64,000 nt of DNA from PFJX01 sp040751755. GTDB taxonomy: Bacteria > Pseudomonadota > Gammaproteobacteria > Burkholderiales > Thiobacillaceae. Position 1 is the stretch's first letter. Each line of letters starts with the position of its first letter. Below are positions 1 to 8,736 of this stretch, piece by piece. The stretch covers positions 1 through 64,000 of the forward strand of contig JBFMHC010000050.1 in the NCBI GenBank assembly GCA_040751755.1, given 5' to 3'. The notes beneath the pieces are model-generated. The model had not been told where the DNA came from. It was given only the letters and a program-made list of their open reading frames with translations, and searched no databases. Made by a program: the position numbers and the translations under genes.

Positions 1-358
<358 letters not shown>

Positions 359-520
359 CAATCTTGTTACTCTAAGTTCGTCTACCGAAATAGACCGCTT
401 ACTCAATTCAGAAATTAACTGACTTGTGTGTAAGCATTAGGTTTTACTTTCGCTTCCCAAACCCACCTAAGCAGGTCCGGGCGCCTAACCCAATGCTCAC
501 ACCTTAAGGCTGTAAGTGAC

Positions 521-532
521 TTGTTAAAGAAC
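521..532 (-). promoter_or_regulatory. boxA antitermination site in the rRNA leader
   Basis: The reverse strand reads GTTCTTTAACAA, a close match to the boxA element bound by NusB/NusE in bacterial rRNA leaders. It lies about 60 bases after the predicted promoter and about 160 bases before the 16S start, the expected place. Confidence 0.75.
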
Positions 533-590
533 TGTTTTTACTGCGTTTTTTCTCGTTTCGCTGCGTTCGTTGCAGCAGCGAGAGACCGGC

Positions 591-618
591 ATTATAGAGA
601 TCAAAATCAGACGGTCAA
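591..618 (-). promoter_or_regulatory. Strong sigma-70 promoter of the rRNA operon
   Basis: The reverse strand has a -35 box TTGACC (613-618) and a perfect -10 box TATAAT (591-596) separated by 16 bases, the near-consensus arrangement of rRNA promoters. A/T-rich sequence lies just upstream. Confidence 0.85.
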
Positions 619-676
619 GCGTTTGTTGCAACTTTTTTTCATCTTTTTTCGAACCCCTTTTGGATCAGTCACTTAG

Positions 677-1876
677 TCACACCAGGGTAACGCGCGCGAA
701 GCGTCGCTTGCCCACCTGGGCGACCACCGTCACACCCTTTTGCAGCACCAATCCCTTGTCTTCCACCTTGGCACCATCCAGCTTCACGCCGCCGCCGGCG
801 ATACTGCGCAGGGCCTCCGATGTACTGGGCACCAGGCCAGCGACCTTAAGCAGCTGAGCGATCGGCAGGCCGCCGGCAGGCGTCTCCAGCTGGAATTCCG
901 GCATCTCCTCGGGGATCGCCCCCTGCCGGAAGCGCGCCTCGAAGTCGGCCAGCGCGGCATCGGCCGCTGCACGGCTGTGGAAGCGGGCGACGATCTCCTG
1001 CGCGAACATCACCTTGATGTCGCGCGGGTTGCGCCCCTCGTCGACCTCGCGTCGCCACTGCCGGACGACCGCCAGCGGCTCGAAGGACAGCAGTTCGATG
1101 TAGCGCCACATCAGGGTGTCCGAGACCGACATCAGTTTGCCGAACTGCTCGGCGGGCGACTCGGTGATGCCGACATAGTTGCCAAGCGACTTGGACATCT
1201 TATTGACGCCGTCCAGCCCCTCCAGCAGGGGCATGGTGAGGATGCACTGCGGCTTCTGGCCGAAGTGCTTCTGCAGCTCCCGCCCCATCAGCAGGTTGAA
1301 CTTCTGGTCGGTACCGCCCAGCTCCAGGTCCGCCTGCAGGGCGACCGAGTCGTAGCCCTGGATAAGAGGGTAGAGGAACTCATGAATGGCGATCGGCTGG
1401 TTTGCGCCATAGCGCTTGGAGAAGTCGTCCCGCTCCAGCATGCGCGCCACGGTGTGGGTGGCGGCGAGCTTGATCATGTCGGCGGCGTTCATGCCGCCCA
1501 TCCAGCGCGAGTTGAACTCCACCTCGGTCTTTTCCGGATCGAGGATCTTGAACACCTGCGCCTGGTAGGTGCGGGCGTTCTCCTCCACCTGCTCCGCCGT
1601 CAGGGGCGGGCGCGTGGCGTTCTTGCCGGTGGGGTCGCCGATCATGCCGGTGAAGTCGCCGATCAGGAACACGGCCTGGTGGCCCAGGTCCTGCAGCTGG
1701 CGCATCTTGTTCAGCAATACGGTATGCCCGAGATGCAGGTCCGGCGCGGTGGGATCGAAGCCGGCCTTGACCCGCAGCGGGCGGCCGGATTTGAGTTTCT
1801 CGACCAGCTCGGCCTCGACCAGCAACTCGTCGCAGCCGCGCTTGATCACATCAAGGGCTTCTTGGAGGTCGGCCAT
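677..1876 (-). CDS. tyrS: Tyrosyl-tRNA synthetase
   Basis: Charges tRNA-Tyr with tyrosine using ATP in the cytoplasm. The 399-residue protein has the class I signatures: a HIGH-type motif HLGH at residues 48-51 and KMSKS at 226-230, followed by a C-terminal S4 RNA-binding domain (about 335-395). The length and the slightly short N-terminus fit the TyrRS subclass common in betaproteobacteria. It follows tRNA-Gly(CCC) by 22 bases and is probably co-transcribed with it from the promoter at 1986-2014. The rrn operon starts downstream in the same direction with its own promoter. Confidence 0.97.
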   Translation of the reverse strand: MADLQEALDVIKRGCDELLVEAELVEKLKSGRPLRVKAGFDPTAPDLHLGHTVLLNKMRQLQDLGHQAVFLIGDFTGMIGDPTGKNATRPPLTAEQVEENARTYQAQVFKILDPEKTEVEFNSRWMGGMNAADMIKLAATHTVARMLERDDFSKRYGANQPIAIHEFLYPLIQGYDSVALQADLELGGTDQKFNLLMGRELQKHFGQKPQCILTMPLLEGLDGVNKMSKSLGNYVGITESPAEQFGKLMSVSDTLMWRYIELLSFEPLAVVRQWRREVDEGRNPRDIKVMFAQEIVARFHSRAAADAALADFEARFRQGAIPEEMPEFQLETPAGGLPIAQLLKVAGLVPSTSEALRSIAGGGVKLDGAKVEDKGLVLQKGVTVVAQVGKRRFARVTLV

Positions 1877-1898
1877 GGGATCGAACGGGAAGATTGAG

Positions 1899-1972
1899 TG
1901 GAGCGGGTGAAGGGAATCGAACCCTCGTATGCAGCTTGGGAAGCTGCCGTTCTACCATTGAACTACACCCGC
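1899..1972 (-). tRNA. tRNA-Gly (anticodon CCC)
   Basis: A complete cloverleaf is readable on the reverse strand, with acceptor GCGGGTG, an anticodon stem GCAGC/GCTGC around the loop TTCCCAA (anticodon CCC), T-arm GGTTCGATTCC and an encoded 3' CCA. It sits directly upstream of tyrS. Confidence 0.96.
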
Positions 1973-1985
1973 GAATCGGTCGGCG

Positions 1986-2014
1986 AGGATAACCAACGCG
2001 GCCGGCAATGCCAA
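1986..2014 (-). promoter_or_regulatory. Predicted promoter for tRNA-Gly(CCC)-tyrS
   Basis: On the reverse strand TTGGCA (-35, 2009-2014) and TATCCT (-10, 1986-1991) are separated by 17 bases, and the start point would fall a few bases ahead of the tRNA. It lies in the gap after the aspS stop codon. Confidence 0.55.
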
Positions 2015-2041
2015 GTCCGCGCCCTCGCCGGCTGGATTGAC

Positions 2042-3832
2042 CTATGCCGCCGGCGCGGCGACCGGGTTGCGCAGGCGGATGTGCAGTTCGCGCAGCTGCT
2101 TCTCGTCCACCAGGTTGGGCGCGTTGGTCATCAGACAGGAGGCACGCTGGGTCTTGGGGAAGGCGATCACGTCGCGGATCGACTCGGCGCCCGCCATCAG
2201 GGTGACCAGGCGATCCAGGCCGAAGGCCAGGCCGCCATGCGGCGGCGCGCCGTACTTGAGGGCGTCGAGCAGGAAGCCGAACTTCTCCTGGCGCTGCGCC
2301 TCGTCGATGTTGAGCGCGGCAAACACCTTCTCCTGCACCTCTTCGCGGTGGATGCGGATGGAACCGCCGCCTACCTCCCAGCCGTTCAGCACCATGTCAT
2401 AGGCCTTGGACAAGGCCTTGCCGGGGTCGGAGGTGAGGTAGTCCTCGTGCCCCGCCTTGGGGCTGGTGAAGGGGTGGTGCAGGGCGTCCCAGCGGCTCTC
2501 GTCCTCGTTGAACTCGAACATGGGGAAGTCCACCACCCACAGCGGCGCCCAGGCGCGGCCGTCGACGTGGCCCTTCTCGTGGCCGATCTTCAGGCGCAGG
2601 GCGCCAAGGGCGTCGTTGACCACCTTGGCCTTGTCGGCGCCGAAGAAGATCAGGTCGCCGTTCTGCGCGCCGGTGCGCTCCATGACCGCCTTGAGCGAGG
2701 CCTCGGACAGGTTCTTGACGATGGGCGACTGCAGGCCGGTCTCGTTCAGTTGCGTCACGTCATTGACCTTGATGTAGGCCAGGCCCTTGGCGCCGTAGAT
2801 CTTCACGAACTCGGTGTAGCCGTCGATCTCGCCGCGGGAGAGCGCGGCGCCGCCGGGGATGCGCAGGGCGGCGACACGCCCCTTGGGATCGTTGGCGGGG
2901 CCGGAGAAGACCTTGAAGGCGACTTCCTTCATCGCATCGGTCACCTCGGTGATCTCCAGGGTGACGCGCATGTCCGGCTTGTCCGAACCGTAGCGGTTCA
3001 TCGCCTCTGCGTAGGGCATGCGCGGGAAGGGATCGGGCAGTTCGATGCCCTGCGCCGCCTTGAAGGTGGCGCGGATCATGCCCTCGACCAGGTTCATCAC
3101 GTCCTCCTCCTCGACGAAGGACATCTCCAGGTCGACCTGGGTGAACTCGGGCTGGCGGTCGGCGCGCAGGTCCTCGTCGCGGAAGCACTTGGTGATCTGG
3201 AAGTAGCGGTCATAGCCGGCCACCATGAGCAGCTGCTTGAACAGCTGCGGCGACTGCGGCAGGGCGTAGAACATGCCGTCGTGCACGCGCGAGGGCACCA
3301 GGTAGTCGCGCGCGCCCTCGGGGGTGGAGCGGGTCAGCATGGGGGTCTCGACCTCCATGAAGCCGTGCGTGTCGAGGTAGTCGCGCATCAGCTTGGAGAC
3401 GCGGTAGCGCAGACGCATGTTCTGCTGCATCGGCTCGCGGCGCAGGTCCAGGTAGCGGTACTGCAGGCGGATGTTCTCGTTGATGTTGTCCTCATCCATC
3501 TGGAACGGCGGTGTCACGGACGGGTTCAACACCGTCAGCTGTTTGGTGAGGACCTCGATCATGCCGGTCGGCAGGTTGGGGTTCTCGGTGCCGGCGGGAC
3601 GGGCGCGCACCTTGCCGACCACCTGCAGGACGAACTCGGAACGGGTCTCCTCCGCCACCTTGAAGGCCTCGGCGGTGTCCGGGTCGATCACCACCTGCAC
3701 CATCCCCTCGCGGTCGCGCAGGTCGACGAAGATCACGCCGCCGTGGTCGCGCCGGCGATGCGCCCAGCCGCAAAGGGTGATTTCCTGGCCGATGTGGTCG
3801 GCGTTCACGGCGCCGCAGTAGAGAGTACGCAT
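2042..3832 (-). CDS. aspS: Aspartyl-tRNA synthetase, probably the non-discriminating Asp/Asn type
   Basis: Class II synthetase that charges tRNA-Asp. The 596 residues show the N-terminal OB-fold anticodon-binding domain, motif 2 (FRDEDLRADRQPEFTQVD, about 216-233), the bacterial insertion domain and motif 3 (GLAFGLDRL, about 534-542). Residue 30 is His (RRRDHGG), where E. coli has Leu. A His at this place has been reported for non-discriminating enzymes, which also charge tRNA-Asn for later amidation by GatCAB. The dual specificity is inference from that residue. It lies 41 bases after the DUF502 gene, across a 16-bp tandem repeat. Confidence 0.97.
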   Translation of the reverse strand: MRTLYCGAVNADHIGQEITLCGWAHRRRDHGGVIFVDLRDREGMVQVVIDPDTAEAFKVAEETRSEFVLQVVGKVRARPAGTENPNLPTGMIEVLTKQLTVLNPSVTPPFQMDEDNINENIRLQYRYLDLRREPMQQNMRLRYRVSKLMRDYLDTHGFMEVETPMLTRSTPEGARDYLVPSRVHDGMFYALPQSPQLFKQLLMVAGYDRYFQITKCFRDEDLRADRQPEFTQVDLEMSFVEEEDVMNLVEGMIRATFKAAQGIELPDPFPRMPYAEAMNRYGSDKPDMRVTLEITEVTDAMKEVAFKVFSGPANDPKGRVAALRIPGGAALSRGEIDGYTEFVKIYGAKGLAYIKVNDVTQLNETGLQSPIVKNLSEASLKAVMERTGAQNGDLIFFGADKAKVVNDALGALRLKIGHEKGHVDGRAWAPLWVVDFPMFEFNEDESRWDALHHPFTSPKAGHEDYLTSDPGKALSKAYDMVLNGWEVGGGSIRIHREEVQEKVFAALNIDEAQRQEKFGFLLDALKYGAPPHGGLAFGLDRLVTLMAGAESIRDVIAFPKTQRASCLMTNAPNLVDEKQLRELHIRLRNPVAAPAA

Positions 3833-3843
3833 ATCCTGGTTCC

Positions 3844-3875
3844 TGGTTATTGCTGTGTTTGGTTATTGCTGTGTT
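3844..3875. repeat. 16-bp perfect tandem duplication
   Basis: TGGTTATTGCTGTGTT occurs twice head to tail (3844-3859 and 3860-3875). The second copy reaches into the DUF502 stop codon and the first fills the gap to aspS, so the duplication lengthens the intergenic spacer. Confidence 0.9.
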
Positions 3876-4500
3876 AATCGCCGGGGTAGGTGCTGGCGGA
3901 GGGTTTCGTTCCGGGGGCCACCACGCCCATGGAGACGATGGCCTTGAGCGCGGCGTCCACGCTCATGTCGAGCTCGATCACCGCTTCGCGCTGCACGTAG
4001 AAATAGAAGCCGTTGACCGGGCTGGGGGTGGTGGGGATGAACACCGCCACGTGGTCCTCCGGCAGACGCTGGTTCACCTCGTCCGGCACGTTGGTCTGAA
4101 ACGCCAGGGACCACGCCTGCGGGTGCGGGTAACGTACCAGCAGGACCTTCTTGAAGGCCATGCCGGAACCGGAAAAGAGGCTGTCCGAGACCTGCTTGAC
4201 GCTGCCGTAGATGGTCTTGACCACCGGAATGCGATTCAGCAGCCCCTCCCAGATCGCGACCAGGCGCTGCCCCAGCAGGTTGGTGGCGAGCAGGCCGGTG
4301 AGCAGCACCACGCCGGCGGTGAGGATCACGCCCAGGCCGGGGATGGTGAAGCCCAGCCAGGAGTCCGGGCGCCAGGGCTCGGGTAGCAGCAGCAGGGTCT
4401 GGTCCATCATGCCAAGCAGCGCCGTCATCACCCAGAAGGTGATGCCGAGCGGCACGAGGACGAGGAGTCCGGTCAGGAAGTAGCGTTTCAGGGCGGCCAT
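3874..4500 (-). CDS. DUF502 family inner-membrane protein
   Basis: A 208-residue membrane protein of the DUF502 family, whose molecular function is not established. Two hydrophobic segments are visible (about residues 7-31 and 55-77), followed by the family's conserved soluble part with NRIPVVKTIYGSVKQ. The family commonly sits between an FmdB-type gene and aspS in betaproteobacteria, as here. An intrinsic terminator separates it from the fmdB-like gene upstream, so it may have its own promoter or depend on read-through. Confidence 0.9.
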   Translation of the reverse strand: MAALKRYFLTGLLVLVPLGITFWVMTALLGMMDQTLLLLPEPWRPDSWLGFTIPGLGVILTAGVVLLTGLLATNLLGQRLVAIWEGLLNRIPVVKTIYGSVKQVSDSLFSGSGMAFKKVLLVRYPHPQAWSLAFQTNVPDEVNQRLPEDHVAVFIPTTPSPVNGFYFYVQREAVIELDMSVDAALKAIVSMGVVAPGTKPSASTYPGD

Positions 4501-4510
4501 GGCTTCACAT

Positions 4511-4545
4511 AAACAAAACGGGCAAACGCCTCATGCGTTTGCCCG
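4511..4545 (-). terminator. Intrinsic terminator after the fmdB-like gene
   Basis: A perfect 11-bp inverted repeat CGGGCAAACGC (arms 4519-4529 and 4535-4545, 5-base loop) is followed on the transcribed strand by TTTTGTTT. It lies between the fmdB-like stop codon and the DUF502 start. Confidence 0.8.
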
Positions 4546-4565
4546 ATCGATGGGGCGGATCCGGG

Positions 4566-4811
4566 TCAGCCGGTGCAGGCCGGGCAGGCGCCGGTGCCGC
4601 AGGCCGGCGAGGGTGCGGCGGGCTTCTGGCCGTTCTTGAAATCGGTCACGTAGTAGCCGTTGCCCTTGAGCTGGAAGCCGGCGGCGGTGAGCTGCTTGGC
4701 GAAGCTGGGCTTGCCGCACTGCGGGCAGTCGCTCAACGGTGCGTCGCTGACCTTCTGCATGACGTCCTGCTCGAAGCCGCAGTCAGTGCACTTGTAGGCG
4801 TAGATAGGCAT
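4566..4811 (-). CDS. FmdB family zinc-ribbon protein
   Basis: A small protein of 81 residues beginning MPIYAYKCTDCG, the hallmark of the FmdB/putative regulatory family. Two CxxC pairs (CTDCG near the start and CPQCG about 25 residues later) should bind zinc. A further Cys cluster (CGTGACPACTG) ends the protein. A start four codons upstream is possible, but the chosen ATG has GGAG six bases ahead and matches the family start. The function of the family is not settled; a regulatory role is suggested by its name only. Confidence 0.88.
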   Translation of the reverse strand: MPIYAYKCTDCGFEQDVMQKVSDAPLSDCPQCGKPSFAKQLTAAGFQLKGNGYYVTDFKNGQKPAAPSPACGTGACPACTG

Positions 4812-4881
4812 GGCGATCTCCAATCACGAAATTGCGCGAATTATATCAATGGTTTCTTATATTTAGCCGCCGCCGGAAGTT

Positions 4882-6417
4882 TCAAGCATCCGCCTCAGCC
4901 AAGGCCTTGAGGCGCACATAGTCCGTCTTCCCCGTACCGAGCAGGGGCAGGCTCTCCAGCAAGCGGATGCGGCGCGGCAGGACGAGCTCCGACAGCCCCT
5001 GGGCCTTGCAGGCGTCGGCGAGCTGTTCGCGCGTCAGGCCGGGATCGGTGGAAAACAGGACGATGCACTCGCCCCGGGCGGCGTCGGCGACGCAGGTGGC
5101 GGCGTGCATCGACTCGGGCGAGACGGCGCGCGCCAGGCCCTCCACCACCTCCAGCGAGACCATCTCGCCCGCCACCTTGGCGAAACGCTTCAGCCTGCCC
5201 AGCACGGTGAGGTAGCCGTCGGCGTCGACCTCCACCACGTCGCCGACGTCGTACCAGCCCTCGCCCAGGGCGGACCAGGCGGGCACCAGCTCGCCCGGCC
5301 GGTCGTAGAGGTAATAACCGGACAGCAGATTGGGGCCGCGCACGTGCAGCTCGCCGCCGCGCGCGATGCCTTCTACCGGCAGGACACGCGCCTCGATGCC
5401 CGGCAGGAGGCGCCCCACCGTGCCCGGACGGTTCCGCCCCGGCAGGTTGACGGAGAGGACCGGCGCGGTCTCGGTGGCGCCGTAGCCCTCGAGGATGTCG
5501 ACGCCGAAGCGCTCCAGCCAGGTCTGCCGCACCGGCGCAGCGAGCTTCTCCGCCCCAGCCACCACGTAGCGCAGGCAGCGCAGATCCTCCGCCTCCGCCG
5601 CGCGCGCATAGTGGCCAAGGAAAGTGCTGGTGCTGAACAAGGCCGTCGCCTGGGTCTTGCCGATCAGCCTCGGCACCTCCTTGAAGTGCAGGGGACTGGG
5701 ATACAGCACCAGGCGCGCGCCGCTCACCAGTGGCAGCAGGGTACCCGCGGTGAGGCCGAAGGAATGGAAGATGGGCAGGCAGTTGAACACCTTCTCCCCC
5801 GGCCCGAAGTCGAGGGAGGCGATGACCTGCTCCACATTCGCGAGCAGGGCGCGGTGCGACATCACCACGCCCTTCGGCTTGCCCTCGGAGCCGGAGGTGA
5901 ACATCACCACCGCCGGCGCCTCCGCGTCGCCCGCGGGCACCGCCGTGCGGGGAAACCAGAGGGCGAAGCCCATCAGCCACAGCTTGTCCAGCCAGCCGAA
6001 ACGCGCACGCAGGTCCTCCAGATACAGCACGTCCACGTCCTGCAGGGCCTCCACCTGCTGCTCCAGCCCCGCCTTCCTGATGAACAGGCGCGAGGCGATG
6101 ACGCGGCGGATGCCGGCGACGCGGCAGGCGTTCTGCATGCCCTCGGCGCCGGCCGTGTAGTTGAGCATGCAGGGCACGCGGCGGAATGCGGAAAGCCCGA
6201 TCATCAGGCACACGGTGGCGGCCATGTTGGGCATCAGCACGCCGACGTGCTCGTCCGGCGTGGAGACCTTGCCGGCCAGGCGCCCCAGGGCCAGGGTCAT
6301 CTTCAGCAACTCGCCATAGGAATAGCTGCCGGGCTTCTGGTCTTCCCATTGACCGGGCGTGGTGCGCCCGAAGCGGGTGCAGGCTTCGACGAGCGCGATG
6401 AACAGGGTGCGAGGCAT
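4882..6417 (-). CDS. Acyl-ACP/acyl-CoA synthetase, like the C-terminal domain of Aas
   Basis: An AMP-forming enzyme of the ANL superfamily (511 residues). The nucleotide-binding signature FTSGSEGKPKG lies near residues 171-181, GYGATETAP near 311 and the C-terminal domain hinge (VLGRLKRFAK) near 405. The run VFNCLPIFHSFGLTAGTLLP and neighbouring blocks resemble the synthetase half of Aas, which re-activates fatty acids released from phospholipids by linking them to ACP. No acyltransferase domain precedes it, so it is a stand-alone synthetase. It is 10 bases downstream of a FadL-type transporter, which suggests a joint fatty-acid uptake or recycling role (inference). A general acyl-CoA ligase is the alternative. 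Confidence 0.85.
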   Translation of the reverse strand: MPRTLFIALVEACTRFGRTTPGQWEDQKPGSYSYGELLKMTLALGRLAGKVSTPDEHVGVLMPNMAATVCLMIGLSAFRRVPCMLNYTAGAEGMQNACRVAGIRRVIASRLFIRKAGLEQQVEALQDVDVLYLEDLRARFGWLDKLWLMGFALWFPRTAVPAGDAEAPAVVMFTSGSEGKPKGVVMSHRALLANVEQVIASLDFGPGEKVFNCLPIFHSFGLTAGTLLPLVSGARLVLYPSPLHFKEVPRLIGKTQATALFSTSTFLGHYARAAEAEDLRCLRYVVAGAEKLAAPVRQTWLERFGVDILEGYGATETAPVLSVNLPGRNRPGTVGRLLPGIEARVLPVEGIARGGELHVRGPNLLSGYYLYDRPGELVPAWSALGEGWYDVGDVVEVDADGYLTVLGRLKRFAKVAGEMVSLEVVEGLARAVSPESMHAATCVADAARGECIVLFSTDPGLTREQLADACKAQGLSELVLPRRIRLLESLPLLGTGKTDYVRLKALAEADA

Positions 6418-6427
6418 ATGGCGGCGT

Positions 6428-7658
6428 TCAGAAGTTGTGGGTGAACTGCAGGCTGAGGATGTCGACGTGGCCGCGGTAGCTGCCGTTCAGCGTCACGCCG
6501 GGCGCGGGACAGCTTGTCTCCGGCTCGCAGTGGGCGATCGGCGCATCGGCGAAGAAGAGGTGCGCATAGCCGTAATCCAGCGCGGATCTCGGCGACAGCC
6601 GGTACTGTCCGCCCAGCGCCAGCCAGGTGCGATCGGAGTCGGGGATGCGCGGGGTGCGGTGCGTGGCGTCCCGCACCGGGGTCTGGTCGTGGGCCAGGCC
6701 GAAGCGCCAGCTCATGCGCTCCCCCGCATGCCAGGTCAGGCCGAGCGCGACCCGCCAGGTGGCTTTCCAGTCGTCCGTGACGAGGGAGAGCGGCGCGCCG
6801 CCGCCCGCCGGCACCACGCGCAATTCATCGAAGCTGTCCCAGCCGGTGCGCGTGACATCGGCGAGCAGGTCCCAGGACGGGGTCAGGCGGCGGAACAGGC
6901 TCAGCGAGACGGAATCGGACAGGCTCAGCGCGGCCGTCACCGCCACCCCGGCGGGCGCCAGCGTGCCCGTCAGCTTGTGCTCGATGCCGCCTCGGTAGGC
7001 CAGGCCGATGCGCGTCGCGTCGTCCGGCGCCCACAGCCCCCCCCGCATTCCAGCCCCAGCTCGCGTCGTCGCCGCGCATGACCACCGGCAGGCCCGTGAC
7101 GGGATGGATGGAGGACAACTCGGCCTCGACCCGCTGCCAGTTCACACCGACCCCCAGCGACAGGCGGTCGTCGATCCGCCAGGCGAGCGAGGGGTTGACG
7201 TTGTAGCTCTTCAGCTCCGACTTGAGGGCCTGCGCCTGCCCGGCCCACGGCGCCTCGTACTTGGTGGCGAGCCCGAACGGCGCGTTCAGGCCGATGCCGA
7301 ACTTCAGGTCGGGCGCCAGATCCAGCGCCAGATAGGCGTTCGGCACGAAGGCCGCGAGGCCGGCATCGCCCCCCTGACCCACAGGCTGCGCCGGCAGGCC
7401 GACGGCGCTGGCGGTGCCCGAGAAGCGCGCCGAAGGGACGATCGCATGGCCGGCGAGCACCGCCTGGCGGCCGGCAATGCGGCTCAGTCCAGCGGGATTG
7501 AAGTACACGGTGCTGGCATCCTCCGCCACCGCCGCCTGGCCGGCGTAGGCGTTGCCCAGCCCGCTGGCGTTCTGCTCGACGAGGGCAAAGCCGGAGGCGT
7601 GCGCCGGCGCCGCTGAAACGAGGCCGGCGAGACCCAGGCCCAGAGTCGCGAATCTCAT
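6428..7658 (-). pseudogene. FadL/OmpP1 family outer-membrane transporter, broken by a one-base slip
   Basis: The N-terminal frame (7658 to about 7045) starts with a signal peptide ending AHASG and the family opening SGFALVEQNASGLGNAYAG plus the NPAG motif. The C-terminal frame (about 7044 to 6428) continues the beta-barrel and ends HNF with a terminal aromatic residue, as outer-membrane proteins do. The frame changes at a run of eight C (7037-7044). Removing one base restores a single 409-residue protein of normal family length, joining WNAGG to LWAPDDATRIG. Either the gene is frameshifted or phase-variable, or the base is a sequencing error. FadL proteins let long-chain fatty acids and other hydrophobic compounds through the outer membrane. 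Confidence 0.85.
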
Positions 7659-7680
7659 GTGTGGTTCACCCTATTTCACC

Positions 7681-8661
7681 CTATTCCGCGCCCAGCCAGC
7701 GTTCGGCGCTGGCCAGGCGCTCTCTGTATGGCGGCAGGTCCGCCAACCCCACCCGTACCAGCAGCACCGCCCAGCGCCGACGGTCCTTGCAGACCATCTC
7801 GCTCAGGTGCAGCGTGCAGGCCCGGCCGTCCACGCCCTCGATCTGGCGTATCCCCATGGCATCCAGGCTGAGCGAGATCGGATCGCCGTGCAGGTGCAGC
7901 TGCGGCTGCATGAACACCGTCTCGATGTGCTCCGCGTAGTGGCGCAGGTCGAGGGCGGTGACCACCTCGCTCAGTTCGTGCAGGACCCCGGCAAGCGCCT
8001 CTCGCAGGCCGGCATCGTCGCCGTGCGCACGCAGCTTCGCCTGCAGTTCGTCGCGTTCCGTCTCCAGGTGCTGCTTGCGCTGGCGGATCTCGTCGATGCG
8101 GTCCTTGACCCGCGCCAGCAAGGCCGCGAGAAACTGCCGCGCCAGCAGCTCGCGGGCGGCCTCCGGCGTGGTGGCGAGGTTGGTGAGGGTATGTTCGGAG
8201 AAGTACACCACCGTCTGCGGCACGTCGCGCCGGATCCCGCCCGCCCCCTCGTCCACCCCCAGGGTGTGGCGCTCCTGCAGGCGCATCACCATCAGCGCAT
8301 AGACGTCCGGCTCGCTGGCGTGGGCCTCCTGCCACTCGCGCACCGCCTTGTTCTGCGCCAGGACCTCGACAATCGACTCCGCCGAGCCGAACAGGGCATG
8401 CACCAGCGGGTCCTGCGTGAAGGCGTGGCGGCTCACCGTGACCGGGCCGGGCACCTGTCCCGCGAGGGCGCGGCAATAGGCAACGGCATGCCCCACCGCG
8501 GCCGCGTAGCGGCGCGGATAGCCGCCGATCTGCCGCAACCGCGGCTCCAACTGGTCGACGACACGGGCGATGGCCTCGGCCAGGTCGGCATCGATGCGCG
8601 GTGCCGCGAGGCGTTTGCGCAGCCCCGCGAGCAGGCTCAATCCGCCCCTCGCGTCACGCAC
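7681..8661 (-). CDS. Conserved protein of unknown function with a coiled coil
   Basis: I do not recognise this family. The 326-residue protein has no signal peptide or clear membrane segment. A charged helical stretch around residues 178-220 (DRIDEIRQRKQHLETERDEL) predicts a coiled coil, and the C-terminal part is predicted mixed alpha/beta. The longest frame starts at GTG, only about 13 bases after the ssb terminator and without a good ribosome-binding site. A TTG seven codons later (8640) has AGGGG just ahead and may be the real start. It sits between ssb and a FadL-type gene, and codon use is like its neighbours. Confidence 0.7.
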   Translation of the reverse strand: MRDARGGLSLLAGLRKRLAAPRIDADLAEAIARVVDQLEPRLRQIGGYPRRYAAAVGHAVAYCRALAGQVPGPVTVSRHAFTQDPLVHALFGSAESIVEVLAQNKAVREWQEAHASEPDVYALMVMRLQERHTLGVDEGAGGIRRDVPQTVVYFSEHTLTNLATTPEAARELLARQFLAALLARVKDRIDEIRQRKQHLETERDELQAKLRAHGDDAGLREALAGVLHELSEVVTALDLRHYAEHIETVFMQPQLHLHGDPISLSLDAMGIRQIEGVDGRACTLHLSEMVCKDRRRWAVLLVRVGLADLPPYRERLASAERWLGAE

Positions 8662-8673
8662 GCCGGCCGCGCG

Positions 8674-8702
8674 AAAAAAGAAAACCGGCCCAACAGGCCG
8701 GT
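8674..8702 (-). terminator. Intrinsic terminator of ssb
   Basis: ACCGGCC and GGCCGGT form a 7-bp stem (8684-8690 with 8696-8702, 5-base loop), followed on the transcribed strand by TTTCTTTTTT. It begins 35 bases after the ssb stop codon. Confidence 0.85.
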
Positions 8703-8736
8703 CTGTCTTTTGGCTTCCGTCACAGCGACCCGCCGC

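Larger units (their letters stand above)
359..676 (-). other. rRNA operon leader and promoter region, no protein gene
   Basis: This stretch between tyrS and the 16S gene has no credible coding frame. It is AT-richer than its surroundings and holds the rrn promoter (591-618), the transcribed leader and a boxA site. Upstream of the -35 box, runs of A/T on the transcribed strand (about 631-650) resemble an UP element; that last reading is inference. Confidence 0.8.

Noticed and set aside
1898..3877. A 659-codon open frame on the plus strand opposite aspS
   Set aside because: It also runs through tRNA-Gly and is antisense to a firm aminoacyl-tRNA synthetase gene, with the composition typical of antisense frames in GC-rich DNA.
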